A program made the position numbers and the translations under genes. The notes under the pieces were generated by a model. That model was not told the origin of the DNA. It ran no database searches and saw only the letters and a program-made list of their open reading frames with translations. Of a stretch of 64,000 nt of DNA, positions 11,801-23,045 are shown in pieces. The DNA comes from Phyllostachys edulis (Eukaryota > Streptophyta > Magnoliopsida > Poales > Poaceae). Each line of letters begins with the position of its first letter. Position 1 is the first letter of the stretch. Location: NCBI GenBank assembly GCA_036346405.1, contig CM070550.1:14356115-14420114 (forward strand), read 5' to 3'.

Positions 11801-12554
11801 CCGAGGCGGTTGCGTGACGCGGTGGCGGCAGCTCGAGGAAGCTAGACGTCGGAGGACGGCGTTGCGAGCACGGTGCCGGACTTGGAGAAGATGGACCCGG
11901 TGGCGACGCTTGGCGGCTCCTTAGCAGTGGCGTCTAGGGCACCGAGGGTGGTGGGTGAGGGTCGAGCGGGCGCCGCGGTGGCGCTTTATAGTTCGCGGCA
12001 CGCGCGGCAAGAGACGGACTCAAGGCAGGCCGTCTCGAGTCACCACTTGAGCGGAGCGCGACATTTAGGGTTGGCGGCGAACGTTATTTCTGGGTCGGGC
12101 GGGACCTACTGGCCGGGCGCGAAGGAAACAAGGTGGACCGGGCCAAGTGGTGGACTGTTGGCGATCGGGTTGGATCAAGGTGGTCGGCTGGGCCGGACGA
12201 AAGGGAAAGGAAAGAATGGAATTGGGCCAAAAGAGATTTGAGCCCAAGACTAGATCTGAGATTTTAAATTAGTTTTCTATTTTGAAAATAGCAGAAAACA
12301 CAAAAGGGCAATTAGAAAATAGCAAATGCAATTGGAAAAATTCTAGAAAAATCTAGAGAATATATCCAAGCACAATGAACCCAAATAAAATAGTTTTGAC
12401 CCTTGTTGATGTTGACTTTAATCATATTAAATTATTTTGATGTACAAAATCCATGTTTAACCTTTTGAATTAAATTCAAATAAAATCAAATGGTGAATTT
12501 TATCCTACTAATTATTCAAAGGATTTTTAAAGCTCAAAAAATTGGGATGTTACA
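8878..12554 (-). mobile_element. 3' LTR of a truncated Ty3/gypsy element
   Basis: On the plus strand it begins TGTCGGGACCC and ends GGGATGTTACA. Read as the element (minus strand) it is an LTR opening TGTAACATCCC and closing GGGTCCCGACA. It is related along its length to the 3.05-kb LTRs at 33812 and 42541 but longer (3,677 bp) and clearly diverged. A polypurine tract follows at 12555-12575 on the element strand. Long GC-rich open frames inside (10.8-12.2 kb, both strands) are LTR leader sequence, not genes. Confidence 0.85.
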
Positions 12555-12575
12555 AACCTCCCCCCCCTTCAAGGA
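12555..12575 (-). other. polypurine tract
   Basis: An unbroken run of C on the plus strand (about 12559-12566), i.e. G on the element strand, directly borders the LTR. It matches the position of a plus-strand primer for gypsy elements and resembles the tract at 36862-36880. Confidence 0.7.
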
Positions 12576-14990
12576 ATTTCATCCCTGAGATTCAGGCTGG
12601 CTATAGAATAGGTTAAAGAACTCAACCTTTGGGTTCACTTCTTGTTTCCAAACTACTCTGACTTTGATAGAACTGCTCTTCTGCACACTTACGGGACAAA
12701 CGCCTTACTTCTTGCTAGACTTCTTGCTTCAACAAAACTCGACAGACTGGCTCTTAGCAGGAAGGCATCTTGAAACTCGATTGCTTCTAACGGGGCTGCT
12801 TGATCGGTGCTCAAAGACACTTCTGGAGTTGGGGAGATCCTACTTCTGACTGGCAACTCAGGTTGACAACAAACTCTTCTTCTGAGCTTTGGAAACTGAA
12901 CTGACTGACACATCCCTGTCACCTCTGTCATATAATCCTTAACACAGATCTTCAACAGGTATCCTGACGATAGACAAGACTGCGAGAGTGATAATCTGTA
13001 TAATTTGCATAACCTGTGTAGCTTTTCTGCTCGAACTAAACTACTTACAATCCCTTTTTAGGATTAAAGACACTTAGCCTTCGGCTTCATGATTAACGCA
13101 AAATCTACATACTTGGTGATATGATCTGCTCCTCGCTGAGCAATGACTGACACGATCAACCATTGTAAACTTTAGAGGGTGACCACTACGAACTGGCTGA
13201 CAGATGGTGCTATAGGGAAACTCTGCACGGAACACTTACTTGCTCGACCTGGTACCATGAGTAAGGCACAACTAATTTATCTTTTAATCTGTCCGCATAT
13301 TGAGGGCGATACACAATACTGATATTTAAACAACTATCCAAGGTTTTATAGATACTCTGATGCTGACACAAGGTAAACTGGTATCCTTGGTCCAACACTA
13401 ACTTTTCTAGCACGTCATGCAATTTAACCGTCTTTGTTGATCTGACATTATACCAATTCTGGCGAATACCAGCTCTGTCGTATACAACCTCTGTCATATA
13501 CCACTCTGCTAAGCGGTCCCCAAATTGGTGACATCAACAGGAATGAAGCGGCAAATCTTTCTGACAACTTATTAACATTCACCTTTCAAGAAATTATATT
13601 CCGATTGGGTCCTGGGAAATCCCATGTCTGAATTCTCAGGGCTAGAGGCACTCTGACTGGCCTCTGACTTGTTGGCTGGCTTTCTGACATACCCAACTCA
13701 GGGTAATCTATTTTGTGATATTTCGCTTTTAAGTTGGATCATCACAATTCAACTTCGAGCTCTTTAATCATACACCTTTGTACTTTTTAGAGAAAACAGA
13801 AGGCTTGCACATAGATGTTGGTTCGAGCCTCAACTACTTGAGTTTCTTGTGGTCAAATATGCAGACATACTCAATGTTTCATGGATCATTTGTTAGCCTT
13901 CAATGGATTCCAAGACTAAACCTTGCCACACGTGAGGACTGATTTCCTTGACATAACTGTCATCTCACTGTCTTGTCGACACTGATGTCTAACATCTATT
14001 TGAACTCCAGGGTTCAACAAATATCCTTTTGAAACTGACTTAAGACTCAACTTTTGACTTTCACAAGTAACTTTAGCTGACTGCATAATAGATTCATGCG
14101 GTAGCTCTTCCTATTCGAAACATCTGCCACTATACTAATCTGTCCCGAGGAAAAGGACTTGACCTCATGGTTCTTAATCCAATAAAACCATTCTTTGCTT
14201 TTTCACGACAACAAACTTTGAATTATGACTAGGATAATTCACTACTGGAAACATTTGTTATTAGGAAGGGCGCGCAAAACTTCTTAACATACTGATTCTT
14301 GGACGTTTCGTGATAAAAGCTATCAAGGTTCTTTCTGGTATATGTCAATACAAACACTGGAGTAGTGATCGATCTCTTCTGAAATTCTCACAAACTCAGT
14401 TCACTTCTGGCGATCTAGGCGATCTTGTTCTTTTACAATGAGGAGGGGTCTTGGCTATCTTGAAACGACTGCTTTACTGATCTTCCACCGACACTATCTT
14501 GTTCACAGATGATCCTAGGGAAAACTGAAACTCTTACTCAAAACTCAACAAACTGACTCTGAGGTCCTGAAGATTAGCTCTTGGATAAACTAAAATTCCC
14601 GCACATCCTTGTGCTAACAATTTATCATACAAACGCCATTGATGCTTGCCAAACTGACGAATTGATTTGACACCGGCTTTATCTGAGGGAATCCTTTGAT
14701 ATGTTCTATCATTTTTTACTTCTAATACAGTTGCATGCTACAGAGATCACTTGCAATGACAATTGCATACTCTCTTGTGGATATGGACATTATACCATGG
14801 TTGGATTCTTCAACCATTTACTATTGTCTCACTGCTATGCAAAATGATGAGTTGGAATTCAACATCATGTTCTATAATTAAGGCTCTATGACCTTCAATC
14901 AATATGACTCAATGTCTGATTACTCAATTTGCAAAGGCAGACGCTTAGAAAGGTATCCAATGATTTATAATCCAACAATTCTTTTCCTTC
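12576..14990 (-). pseudogene. decayed gypsy pol (integrase and upstream remnants)
   Basis: Read on the minus strand, the region next to the LTR carries the integrase C-terminal tail (APLEAIEFQDA near 12790). At 13497-13210 a degraded integrase core is seen: VKLHDVLEKLVLDQGYQFT corresponds to the usual LHGVP..IVSDRG.QFTS, and YRPQYADR to the usual YHPQTDG. Further upstream, toward 14.9 kb, reverse transcriptase should lie, but stops and frameshifts are so dense that no motif is secure. The element is dead and much older than the copy at 33.8-45.6 kb. Confidence 0.6.
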
Positions 14991-15070
14991 GCAATGGCAT
15001 ACAGAGATGTCCACCTTTTTGCTCTTTTAGCATAAGGGAATATTACAATGATTCTCTGACTTTATTGGTA

Positions 15071-16330
15071 CTAACAAAGGCATGACACTGCATAATATAA
15101 CATCACCAATCTATGCTTCCTTGGTAACATCATGATCCAACGTCTCTTCCTTGACTGCTTCGCTGGACACACGGGTCCTGATACGTTACCAACTGCTCTA
15201 GGTGTTATGATCTTGACTGACACAACTTCTCGCATTCTTGTATCTGGAATGGGTGACTGGTTCAGCTGCGGACACTGGCTGATGTGGTGACCTTTCCTAC
15301 AACAACGATAGCATACACGTGTCGAGCCTTGCGACTTTTCTGACGAGACTATGGCAGAATGACTATCCTTCTCGAAGGTTGAAGCTTGAAGCTTGTCGCT
15401 TTGCAGGGCATTTCTTGGCATAGTGGCCTTACTTACCACACTTGAAACACACCCTTGACAAGACTGGCTTGCTTCCCTTTTGAGGTGGGTTGCCAATGTC
15501 AACATTCTGCTCTTGTGATTCTTCAGCTGACATATCTTGCACCAACAACGGTTTGCCTTCTCTTGCTAATGTTCTGACAGCGGCTCAGAAGCTTTCCCGC
15601 TAACATCGTGTTGCAGAAATCAACACTGAATACATAGGCACTGACTCAGACAATGATCATCGCCTTCACATAAGAGACATGTGATTTTGCTCATTGGACA
15701 TTCTCCAACGGAATAGTTTCCTTCGCAACTGGAACAATTGATATTGTGCTCATCGACACTATGGCCTATTTCTCCACAACGAACACATGCACAATCTTTT
15801 AACTTATCGGGTTGGCAGCACTTCAAATGACAACGGCTAGATTTGGCGTAGGATATCGGAATATCAGGCTTCTCTTGATCACTCTTGCTTGATGTCGCAT
15901 GCTGTTGATGAAAAGCAGTGGTGAACTCTGACCATGTGATGGTTTGCTCGTTTTGATGGGCGGCGCGAAATTTTTCCTCACCAATCCAATGCAACTCCTT
16001 CCAATTGATGAGCAGCAAAGAGAACTTTCTCATTATCGTTGCATTGCACAATAGTTAGCTTTTCTTCTATGGTGTGAATCCAAGATTCTCCATTCTTGAG
16101 CTTGTCTGATCCTTTAAAGACAAGCGGCTTGGTCCTCATGAACTTTATAAACTTGAACTGAGGACGTGCCGTTGGGATGGCAACGAACTGTGCATCATTG
16201 CAAACATCAATTTCGCCGACAGCTTGCATCGCCGCTGGCATGAGCCGATTCTGTGGTAGGAACCGGCTTGGTTCGATGTGTCACCACCGCATCGAGATAG
16301 TTGTTGGTTATCACCGCTCGCATCGACATC
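15071..16330 (-). pseudogene. gypsy gag with extra zinc knuckles, broken frames
   Basis: Minus-strand gag of the truncated element, in three overlapping broken frames. At 16241-15978 the capsid-like part reads KPLVFKGSDK, SWIHTIEEKL and EKVLFAAHQLEG, typical of plant gypsy Gag. At 16051-15620 several Cys-rich knuckles follow (CVRCGEIGHSVDEHNINC, CSSCEGNYSVGECP, CLLCEGDDHCLSQC). At 15505-15071 a further knuckle CYRCCRKGHHISQCP is seen. Several CCHC-like knuckles in a row is more than the usual one in Gag. Frames are interrupted, so no full protein is expected. Confidence 0.7.
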
Positions 16331-17064
16331 GTGACAGACAAATGACTTGCTTGATTACTCTGATTTATCAAATTGATTAAAGTAGCGATGGTCTGATTCT
16401 GCTATGTCATCATGTTGTTCATGTTCTGTATCATCGTGTTCATGAAATGAGTCTGAGCTACCAAGAATTGTTCCCTGACTAGATCTGCCACTCTTGATAT
16501 CGACAACCGCCCATCAAGGGTTGATTTAGATCTCGAGTAGCATGCATCGCCTCAAGATTATTGACAAGGTTGGCTTTACTGGGGTTCTCCAACTGCTGGC
16601 TGACTAGGGCTAATAGATGAGAGGGAAAAGCATAAGGTAAGGGAAGACAATCTACTAAGGGGAGTAGGTTTAACCCAATGGAAAACAAGGAACACACAAA
16701 ATAGCCGAAAAGCTATTAAGAAGCACAAAACTCACAAGCAAACAACACAAACCAAAGAAAATGAAAATCTAATCGTCTAGTCGATTAAGCTCTAACTTAA
16801 CTGGGTGACTTGGCTCAACACACGGGAGGAACCAACGCTGATTTACCCTATATGGTTGGTCTGAAGAAAACTCAAACTGGTCACGGTCTTCATCAAATGT
16901 TGACTGCTTGCTATCCTTGGACGCGAAGCTTGGAGAAGGTAGGGGCGACGTACACTTCTTCTTGGTCTTCAATTCTTGCGACGAACTTATCTTGAACACT
17001 TGGGGAGATATTGATACGTTGTTGCTGGTTGCATGGTCTTCAAAAAGTAGCTCAAAACAGCTCT
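16331..17064 (-). other. gag leader / junction region, 5' LTR missing
   Basis: The minus strand continues with gag-leader-like sequence to about 16770, where a 5' LTR would be expected. Instead an unrelated stretch follows, with a minus-strand frame (17176-16769) rich in Ser, Lys and Phe and no known motif, leading into palindrome locus B. No LTR sequence was found, so the element is truncated here. Confidence 0.5.
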
Positions 17065-17268
17065 TGGGTTGCCACTTACCCCGGCGTGACAGGACTTCCT
17101 TGTCACGTCGCCATTTAGGACGTGGCAAAAACGTACTGCCACGCCATAATGCTTGATGTTCCAGAGGCGTTGCCAAAAAGGGCCAGAGCTGCCGGGGCTA
17201 AGTCCTGTCACGCCATTTACCCCGGCGTTGCAGGACTGCCATGTCATGCCACTACTGAAGGTGTGACT
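17065..17268. repeat. 27-bp palindrome array, locus B
   Basis: Units start at 17065 (left arm decayed), 17101, 17137 (right arm decayed), 17206 and 17242. The first three starts are exactly 36 bp apart and the last two are also 36 bp apart. Well-preserved units are 17101-17127, 17206-17232 and 17242-17268, with loops CCATTTA, TTTACCC and CTACTGA. The arms follow the same TGTCACGCCA / TGGCGTGACA consensus as the other loci. Confidence 0.85.
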
Positions 17269-17292
17269 CCAAATTGGCCTCATGCAATCAAC

Positions 17293-17456
17293 ATTTCATC
17301 CATTCAGAATCAATACAGTGTGATTTCATTCAAACAACAATAAGAATCAACTATCAACCATCGATCAGCTCATTTCATGCATTGAGAATCATCACAATGA
17401 TTTCATTCAAACAACAATAAGAATCAACCATCATTCATCTCATTTCATCCAGCATT
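17293..17456. repeat. ~78-bp tandem duplication
   Basis: Two adjacent copies share TGATTTCATTCAAACAACAA and TAAGAATCAAC and end in CTCATTTCATGC or CTCATTTCATCC. They lie between palindrome locus B and the MULE pseudogene. Confidence 0.75.
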
Positions 17457-18093
17457 CAAAATGGCCATAGAAAGTTCCATTCAATATGAACTGTACAAAC
17501 ATACATGCACCCATTCATTCATCCCATCACTTGCGCTTTCGGCGCACACCCGACCCCGGTGTGAACCTCGCTACTGGGTGTTGGCCTCGCGTGCCCTCGA
17601 CGACGCCATTTAAACAAATGTCCATACGATCACGCCGTTCTGGCAGGGGTGGCCTCGAAGTCGGTCGTCTGGGGGCAGCACCAACCAGGTCCGCGAGGAC
17701 CGTCTCGTCGGGAATCCTAGCAGCGACGTCCTCCTCGGCCTCGCCTGCCTCGTCTGCACCACCCTCCTCCTTGTCCTCTACGACCTCATCGTCGTCCTCC
17801 GGGTCCTCGTCGTGTGTGGCCAAAGCGGATGTCGTCGCTCCCGAGGCACTCCGAGCCGGGCCAGGTTGCACGACTTCTCTTGCTGCCGCTACACAGCTCA
17901 TCTTTGCGGGCATTCGTCGGTATTGGCGGCGAACCAACTATAAGGTTAAACAACAAAAAGGTAGTGAAGTTTAATACAACAAAATAAATAACAAGGGAGA
18001 ACATGTTAATTTAACGTAGTGTGTGTTACCTTGACGAAGTCCCGGAAGCATTGGAAGCTCCCCTCCGAACCCTCTTGTAGCATGAGAACCTTC

Positions 18094-19815
18094 TGAAAGC
18101 ATCTAGGCCCCTAAAAAGTGTTTTGGTAATTGATGATAATATGTGAATATGGGGTTAACGTATTTATTGAGTATTTACAAGGTTAAATCCCATTGGTGAA
18201 CTTATTGACGCAAAGTTGGATGAAAATGGACTTCATGAAGATCTTTTGGCTCAAAGACAAGTTACAAGTAGTCTAGGTTCCTTTTTCTATTTTACCGGTC
18301 TTAGAAGTCTTGGTTGGAAGACCAGATTATAGGATAAATGCCGTACTATTAAGAGGGATCATGGCTAGTAGCTTGATAGCATGTTCTTGTGCCATATGGA
18401 TCAATTTAGGATCATGCATGCATTTGAATTTAAACTTGAAATTGAATTTAAAAGCATTAAGTGCTTCATCCAAAATCAAGAGTATCAAGAAGTTATAATT
18501 GCGATCAGATCATTTGCGTGAGATGACCGAACCTTACTTGGCGGTAGTACCGTATTTTGAAGGGAACAACCAACTGAGCGCATATGCGGAACGACCGAAT
18601 CTTTGAGCGGTACTACCGCATTGCGGTCATTCCGATTTTTAGTTGGTAGTTCAAGAAAATCAGAAGCGATGCATTTTGCCTCAGAATCACTCATAGAAAT
18701 CGGTCGTACTGCTCGTGAAAATCGGTCGTACCGATGTGCAGTCGTACCGAAATTTGTGAGGCGGTTCAATAAAAACAGAATAAGTGTAAATCTGCTCAAA
18801 AACTCTTTATGGAAATCGGACGTTCCGCGCTTAGAAACGGTGGTACCGCTCTGCGGTCATTCCGATTTTTACATAGCGGTATGAAATTCTAGAACGCTTG
18901 CATCCTTCGGTGATTTGTGAAACCCTACGATCGGTTGTACCGCTCGTAAATACGGTACGACCGGGGCAAACCGGACGATCAAGACTTTGACCTACTGATC
19001 GCTTATTTCGATGTCCAACGGCTATTTTGTTTATTTTAGTAATCGTTCTAGCCGCTGATCGCTCGAACTCAAGACTGCGCGGTCGTCTCGCCCATTGTAT
19101 CATGGCCGTTCGATTTTCACGAGGGTTGGGGTTTGGTCCCTCAACGGTCATAAGTGTTGGTGGGGGTTATAAATACCCCCCCAACTGCTCAAGTAAAGGC
19201 TACTAGTGCCCATTTAACATCCATAGAGCCTTGAGAGCTTTGTGCATTCACTCAACACTCAAAAACACTCTTGTGCATTCATTGTGAGCTTGTTGAGATT
19301 CATTCAAGTGCATTCATACTCCTAGTTGATCCATTTGCACTTGAGTGCCGTCAAGTGAAGACCGTTGGTCTATTACTCTTGGAGTGTTGTCGCACTCCTA
19401 GACGGTTTGGTGGTGGAGCACGGTGATCTCTTCAAAGAAGATTGTGAAGAGGCCCGGTGCAAGCTTGTGAGTGGTTCGGTGTTCACCATCTCCAGAGCAG
19501 AGGAAGAACAACCATAGTGAATCGAGGGAAGGCTTAATTCGTGGAGCCGGCTTGAGGTGTCAAGCTTCCTCAACGTGGACTAGTGAAGACCGGCAAGTCT
19601 TCGATACCACGGGAAAAACATCATCGTGTCATTGTGGTTATCTCTAGTCTTTACTTTCCGCATTTATATTTCTAGCTTATTTATTGTGATTGAATTGCTT
19701 AGCTAGAAGTGTAACTTGTTTAGACTAAGTTATTAGTTGGCTAAAATTGTTAAATTGTCAAAAAATTTAAAACCTCCTATTCACCCCCCTCTAGTCGGTT
19801 ATCCTTGATCCTACA
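18094..19815. mobile_element. solo LTR with 5-bp target duplication
   Basis: It runs from TGAAAGCATCTAGGCCCC to GATCCTACA, flanked by a perfect 5-bp duplication CCTTC (18089-18093 and 19816-19820). At 1,722 bp it carries no gag or pol, as expected after LTR-LTR recombination. It contains many near-palindromes of the form CGGTNNTACCG between about 18530 and 18970. It has inserted into an exon of the MULE/PMD pseudogene. Confidence 0.9.
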
Positions 19816-20748
19816 CCTTCCCGGCCTCGTTGCTTATGTGGGCGAGCTGCTTTCCCTGCAAACGGGTCAACACATTAAATTAGTTTACGCATGGTGACAT
19901 TGCTAATTAGTGGTGGGATAGAATGTACTCACGTAGTAAGCGTTGATGAGGGCCCTCTCCGGCTGAGTGCCCGTCCGTGTGAACTCATCGTAGTCGTCCA
20001 CGATGTCCTCATTGGACGAGTGACCCTCACCTATATCCGCATCGGTCATCGCCAGTCAAAGATGCAGACGCGCGACGCCGTGTAGCCACTCTAGGTATCT
20101 GACGAAGTCATGTCTCTGATGGACCCGGGGCACGTTCCTCGACCGATTTGCCCGGTCCAACCACTCCAACATGTAGGCTCGGTGATAAGCGGACCAGTCG
20201 GTGTGCCGGTACCTCCGCCTTCGGTTCATCCTGCAACAGGGACAATCTAACCGTTAGCATGAAAAACGTTACCGAAGCTGCACATACACGACGATAGGTA
20301 TTCTTACCCATGAAGGTTTATGTCTGTCGAGAACACTACTGGTGGACATGCCTGAAACTTCCCAAACTGCCTCATCACCCGATGGGGCAAGTGATACTCC
20401 ACCGCATGGAAGTAGATCAGCGGCGAGAGGGTCAACCACGAAACCTCGCCCTGCTCGCACATCGGGTTTAGCTCAATTTGGAGGACCTCGTTGCGGACAT
20501 ATGGCAGCCACACGACCTGCACCAGATGTATACGACAGTAGTGATGGAATCATAGTTCGAACAGGTGAATGCAGCAAGCAAAATAACTTATGAAATAGTA
20601 CATGATCTTGCGTGATGACGTCAAGTTCATTTGTATACACGAGGTACCGCAACCTCAGACGCCAGTAGGTGGCATGATGGAGCTCCAGAGGTAGGCTACT
20701 GTGGGTCGCGAGGCCTCGTCTTCAATGGGCCATGGCCATGCCTGCATG

Positions 20749-20751
<3 letters not shown>

Positions 20752-20795
<44 letters not shown>
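20752..20795. repeat. (AT)n microsatellite
   Basis: An AT dinucleotide run of about 44 bp lies in an apparent intron of the MULE/PMD pseudogene, close to the exon ending near 20726. Confidence 0.9.
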
Positions 20796-20797
<2 letters not shown>

Positions 20798-23045
20798 TAT
20801 TTTTTATGGAATGAGATATGTGTGATTAATTAAAAAAATCGTACCTACAAGGCAGCACGAGTGGGTCGACCCACGGGAAACGCTTCCCACATCCAGACGG
20901 CAGGAGGTATGCGCACCACCCAAGTTGCCGCCCGCACTTCTCGGTCGGCACGCTGCCGCACAAATGCTTAGACAGACACGCTAGTGTAGCAGAACCCCAA
21001 CTATAGGTCCCTGCCGTCGTGAAATCTGCCAAAATCGGCAAGTAAATCCAGGAGACAGCGTTGCCGGTACTGTCTGAGAAGAGGAAGGAGCCGAGAAGAT
21101 GCCAAATCCATGCTCGTGTGAAGCGCTCCACTGTGTTGTCATCTGCGTCCGGCGAGCACACGTTGAAGTCGCACACAGCCATGACGCAAGCACAGTAGAT
21201 GGCCGGTTGTCCCTCGAGTTCGCAGATGCACCACCTATGCAGCACATTCGGGTGTCCGTTAAGTCTGCTCTTCACAGCGTTCAGAATGTCGCGGTGCCTG
21301 TTTGAGACGATGCAAACCTGTCATCCAGGCCCAATGAGGCGTAGACGAACTATATCTAGGAACCATTCCCAGCTTGCATTATTCTCACCCTCTGTTAATG
21401 CGAATGCTAATGGAATCAGTTGGTCCTCCGCATCAATACCCACAGCGAGCATCAAGGCACCATAGTACTTCCCTGTCAGGAATGTAGTCAACAGATAAGA
21501 CAAGCCTGCAATGTTTGAAGGCCTCTATGCATTGCCCAAAGGACCAATGCACCCTCCCAAGGACATGTTTCATAACCCCTCCATACAGTTGTCATGCCAA
21601 GGGTAAAACTCCATGCCTGAGTTCTTGGCCTGCATAGCGGTTAGGATTCGAGGAAGCAAACCGTAAGCCTTCTTCCAATCACCCCACAATAAATTGCATC
21701 GCTCTCTGCTTTACCCTCCATGCTTTCATGTACTTCACACGGTACTTAATGAACCCGTAGATAACCTCAATGAGGGTGGCGACAGTCACATCAGGATCGA
21801 CAGCCACAACCGCCATAATACGCCTAGCAATGAAATTTGCGGTTGCCTGGAGGTGCTCCCCGGACACTTGTGCGGTCCTACAAGTGTGAGGCTGCTTCAC
21901 ATTCGCTATTTTCCATTGTTTGTCCCTTGTTTTGCGGCCTCATATCTTCCATCCGCACCCCCTTTCGCACCTCACGGTGTACCTTTTATTCACATCGGAG
22001 TGTTGCACTATGAACGGACAATGGTGTCGCACTGAGTATTCTTGTAGCCAAACATTCATGTCCTTCATGGTTGGAAACAATATGTTCTTCCGTATTATGT
22101 CATTCTCCCAGTCCGCAATGACATCCCTGCTCTTCAACCCATTAGCACAAACCGCCTTATCAGTCATACTGACATCATCGAAAGAATGCACCGACGGGAC
22201 CTCACCTATTACACTGCGAAGAACCCTGCCTTCCTCTGAGGAGAAAAGAGGTGCGCGAGCCTCGTCTTCGGTCGAGCTCCATCCTTCATCAGACTCCACT
22301 TCACGGGTTGTTCCATCGCGAAATAACTCCTCCTCAAGCTCGTTGTTCATTACAGCGCCGTTGAAATCAGTCACAGGGTCAATAACATGTTGTGGGGAAG
22401 ATACAGGCAGATCCACCGATAGGTGGCCATGGTTGGTACGACTCACACTAACGAACTCTTCGGAAGATCGCTCTTCCATTGGGGGGCTCGTGAATGATGG
22501 GTAGCGGTTTCTAGTTCCTCCATGTTTCCATTCACCACATCCATATTGTTTGGCAAATTCTCAACAACGATTGTCCTCTCCACCGCCACCTCCAACAACT
22601 AGACCTGAGATGTGAGCACAATTTTCTTGTACATGTCCTAATCATCGTTGGACAGGATTGGCACCAACAAGGCGTGCACCTTAGAACCCAGCCCTGCGTC
22701 ATATCGTCCTTGCATTCCAACAACGACCCCAGGCTCATTCCATCCAAAGGTCGACTTAATCCTAGTCACAAAAGTTTTAAAGTTCAGTGATTCGCGAAAC
22801 AAAAGGACGATCGCTTCCATGCCGCCGAAGTCGACAAAACTACCAGTTTGGCTAATCGCCCCACCAGTAAATACACGTACAACTTTGTCCATCTACGAAC
22901 CATGTGGCGTGAACACCGGTCGATTTAACCATGTATTCTTCCCCTTCCGCAGAATCCCGAAAATCAAGGAATGAAGAACGATGTGTCTCAACATCAAGTT
23001 AGTTAAAAGCGACTTGGGAACCCAAAGATCGAGACACACGCTCTC

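Larger units (their letters stand above)
17527..22892 (-). pseudogene. MULE transposase fused to plant mobile domain (PMD), interrupted
   Basis: Mutator-like element protein on the minus strand. At 22479-21940 an acidic N-part leads to the MuDR domain (FPTMKDMNVWLQEYSVRHHC). At 21900-21320 is the MULE transposase core (TFLTGKYYGALMLAVGID, PLAFALTEGENNASWEWF). The reading frame then passes at about 21210 directly into a plant mobile domain (ERFTRAWIWHLLGSFLFSD, YSWGSATLACL) before the transposase reaches its catalytic Glu. Downstream PMD exons with usable splice sites are 20516-20308, 20230-19933, 19855-19816 plus 18093-18030 (split by the solo LTR), and 17937-17527, ending RRKRK. A one-base frameshift sits at the first catalytic Asp (near 21490), and the second Asp motif SDRH reads SNRH (near 21295). 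Stops occur around 21.5-21.7 and 22.5 kb. Transposition function is lost. Confidence 0.8.

Noticed and set aside
10768..12241. Long frames in the 8.9-12.5 kb LTR
   Set aside because: GC-rich LTR leader gives frames on both strands; none has a protein motif.
22990..23045. Left target duplication of the 25-kb copia-like element
   Set aside because: The expected ACGAA (from 27328-27332) is not found at the left edge, so the element is judged truncated.
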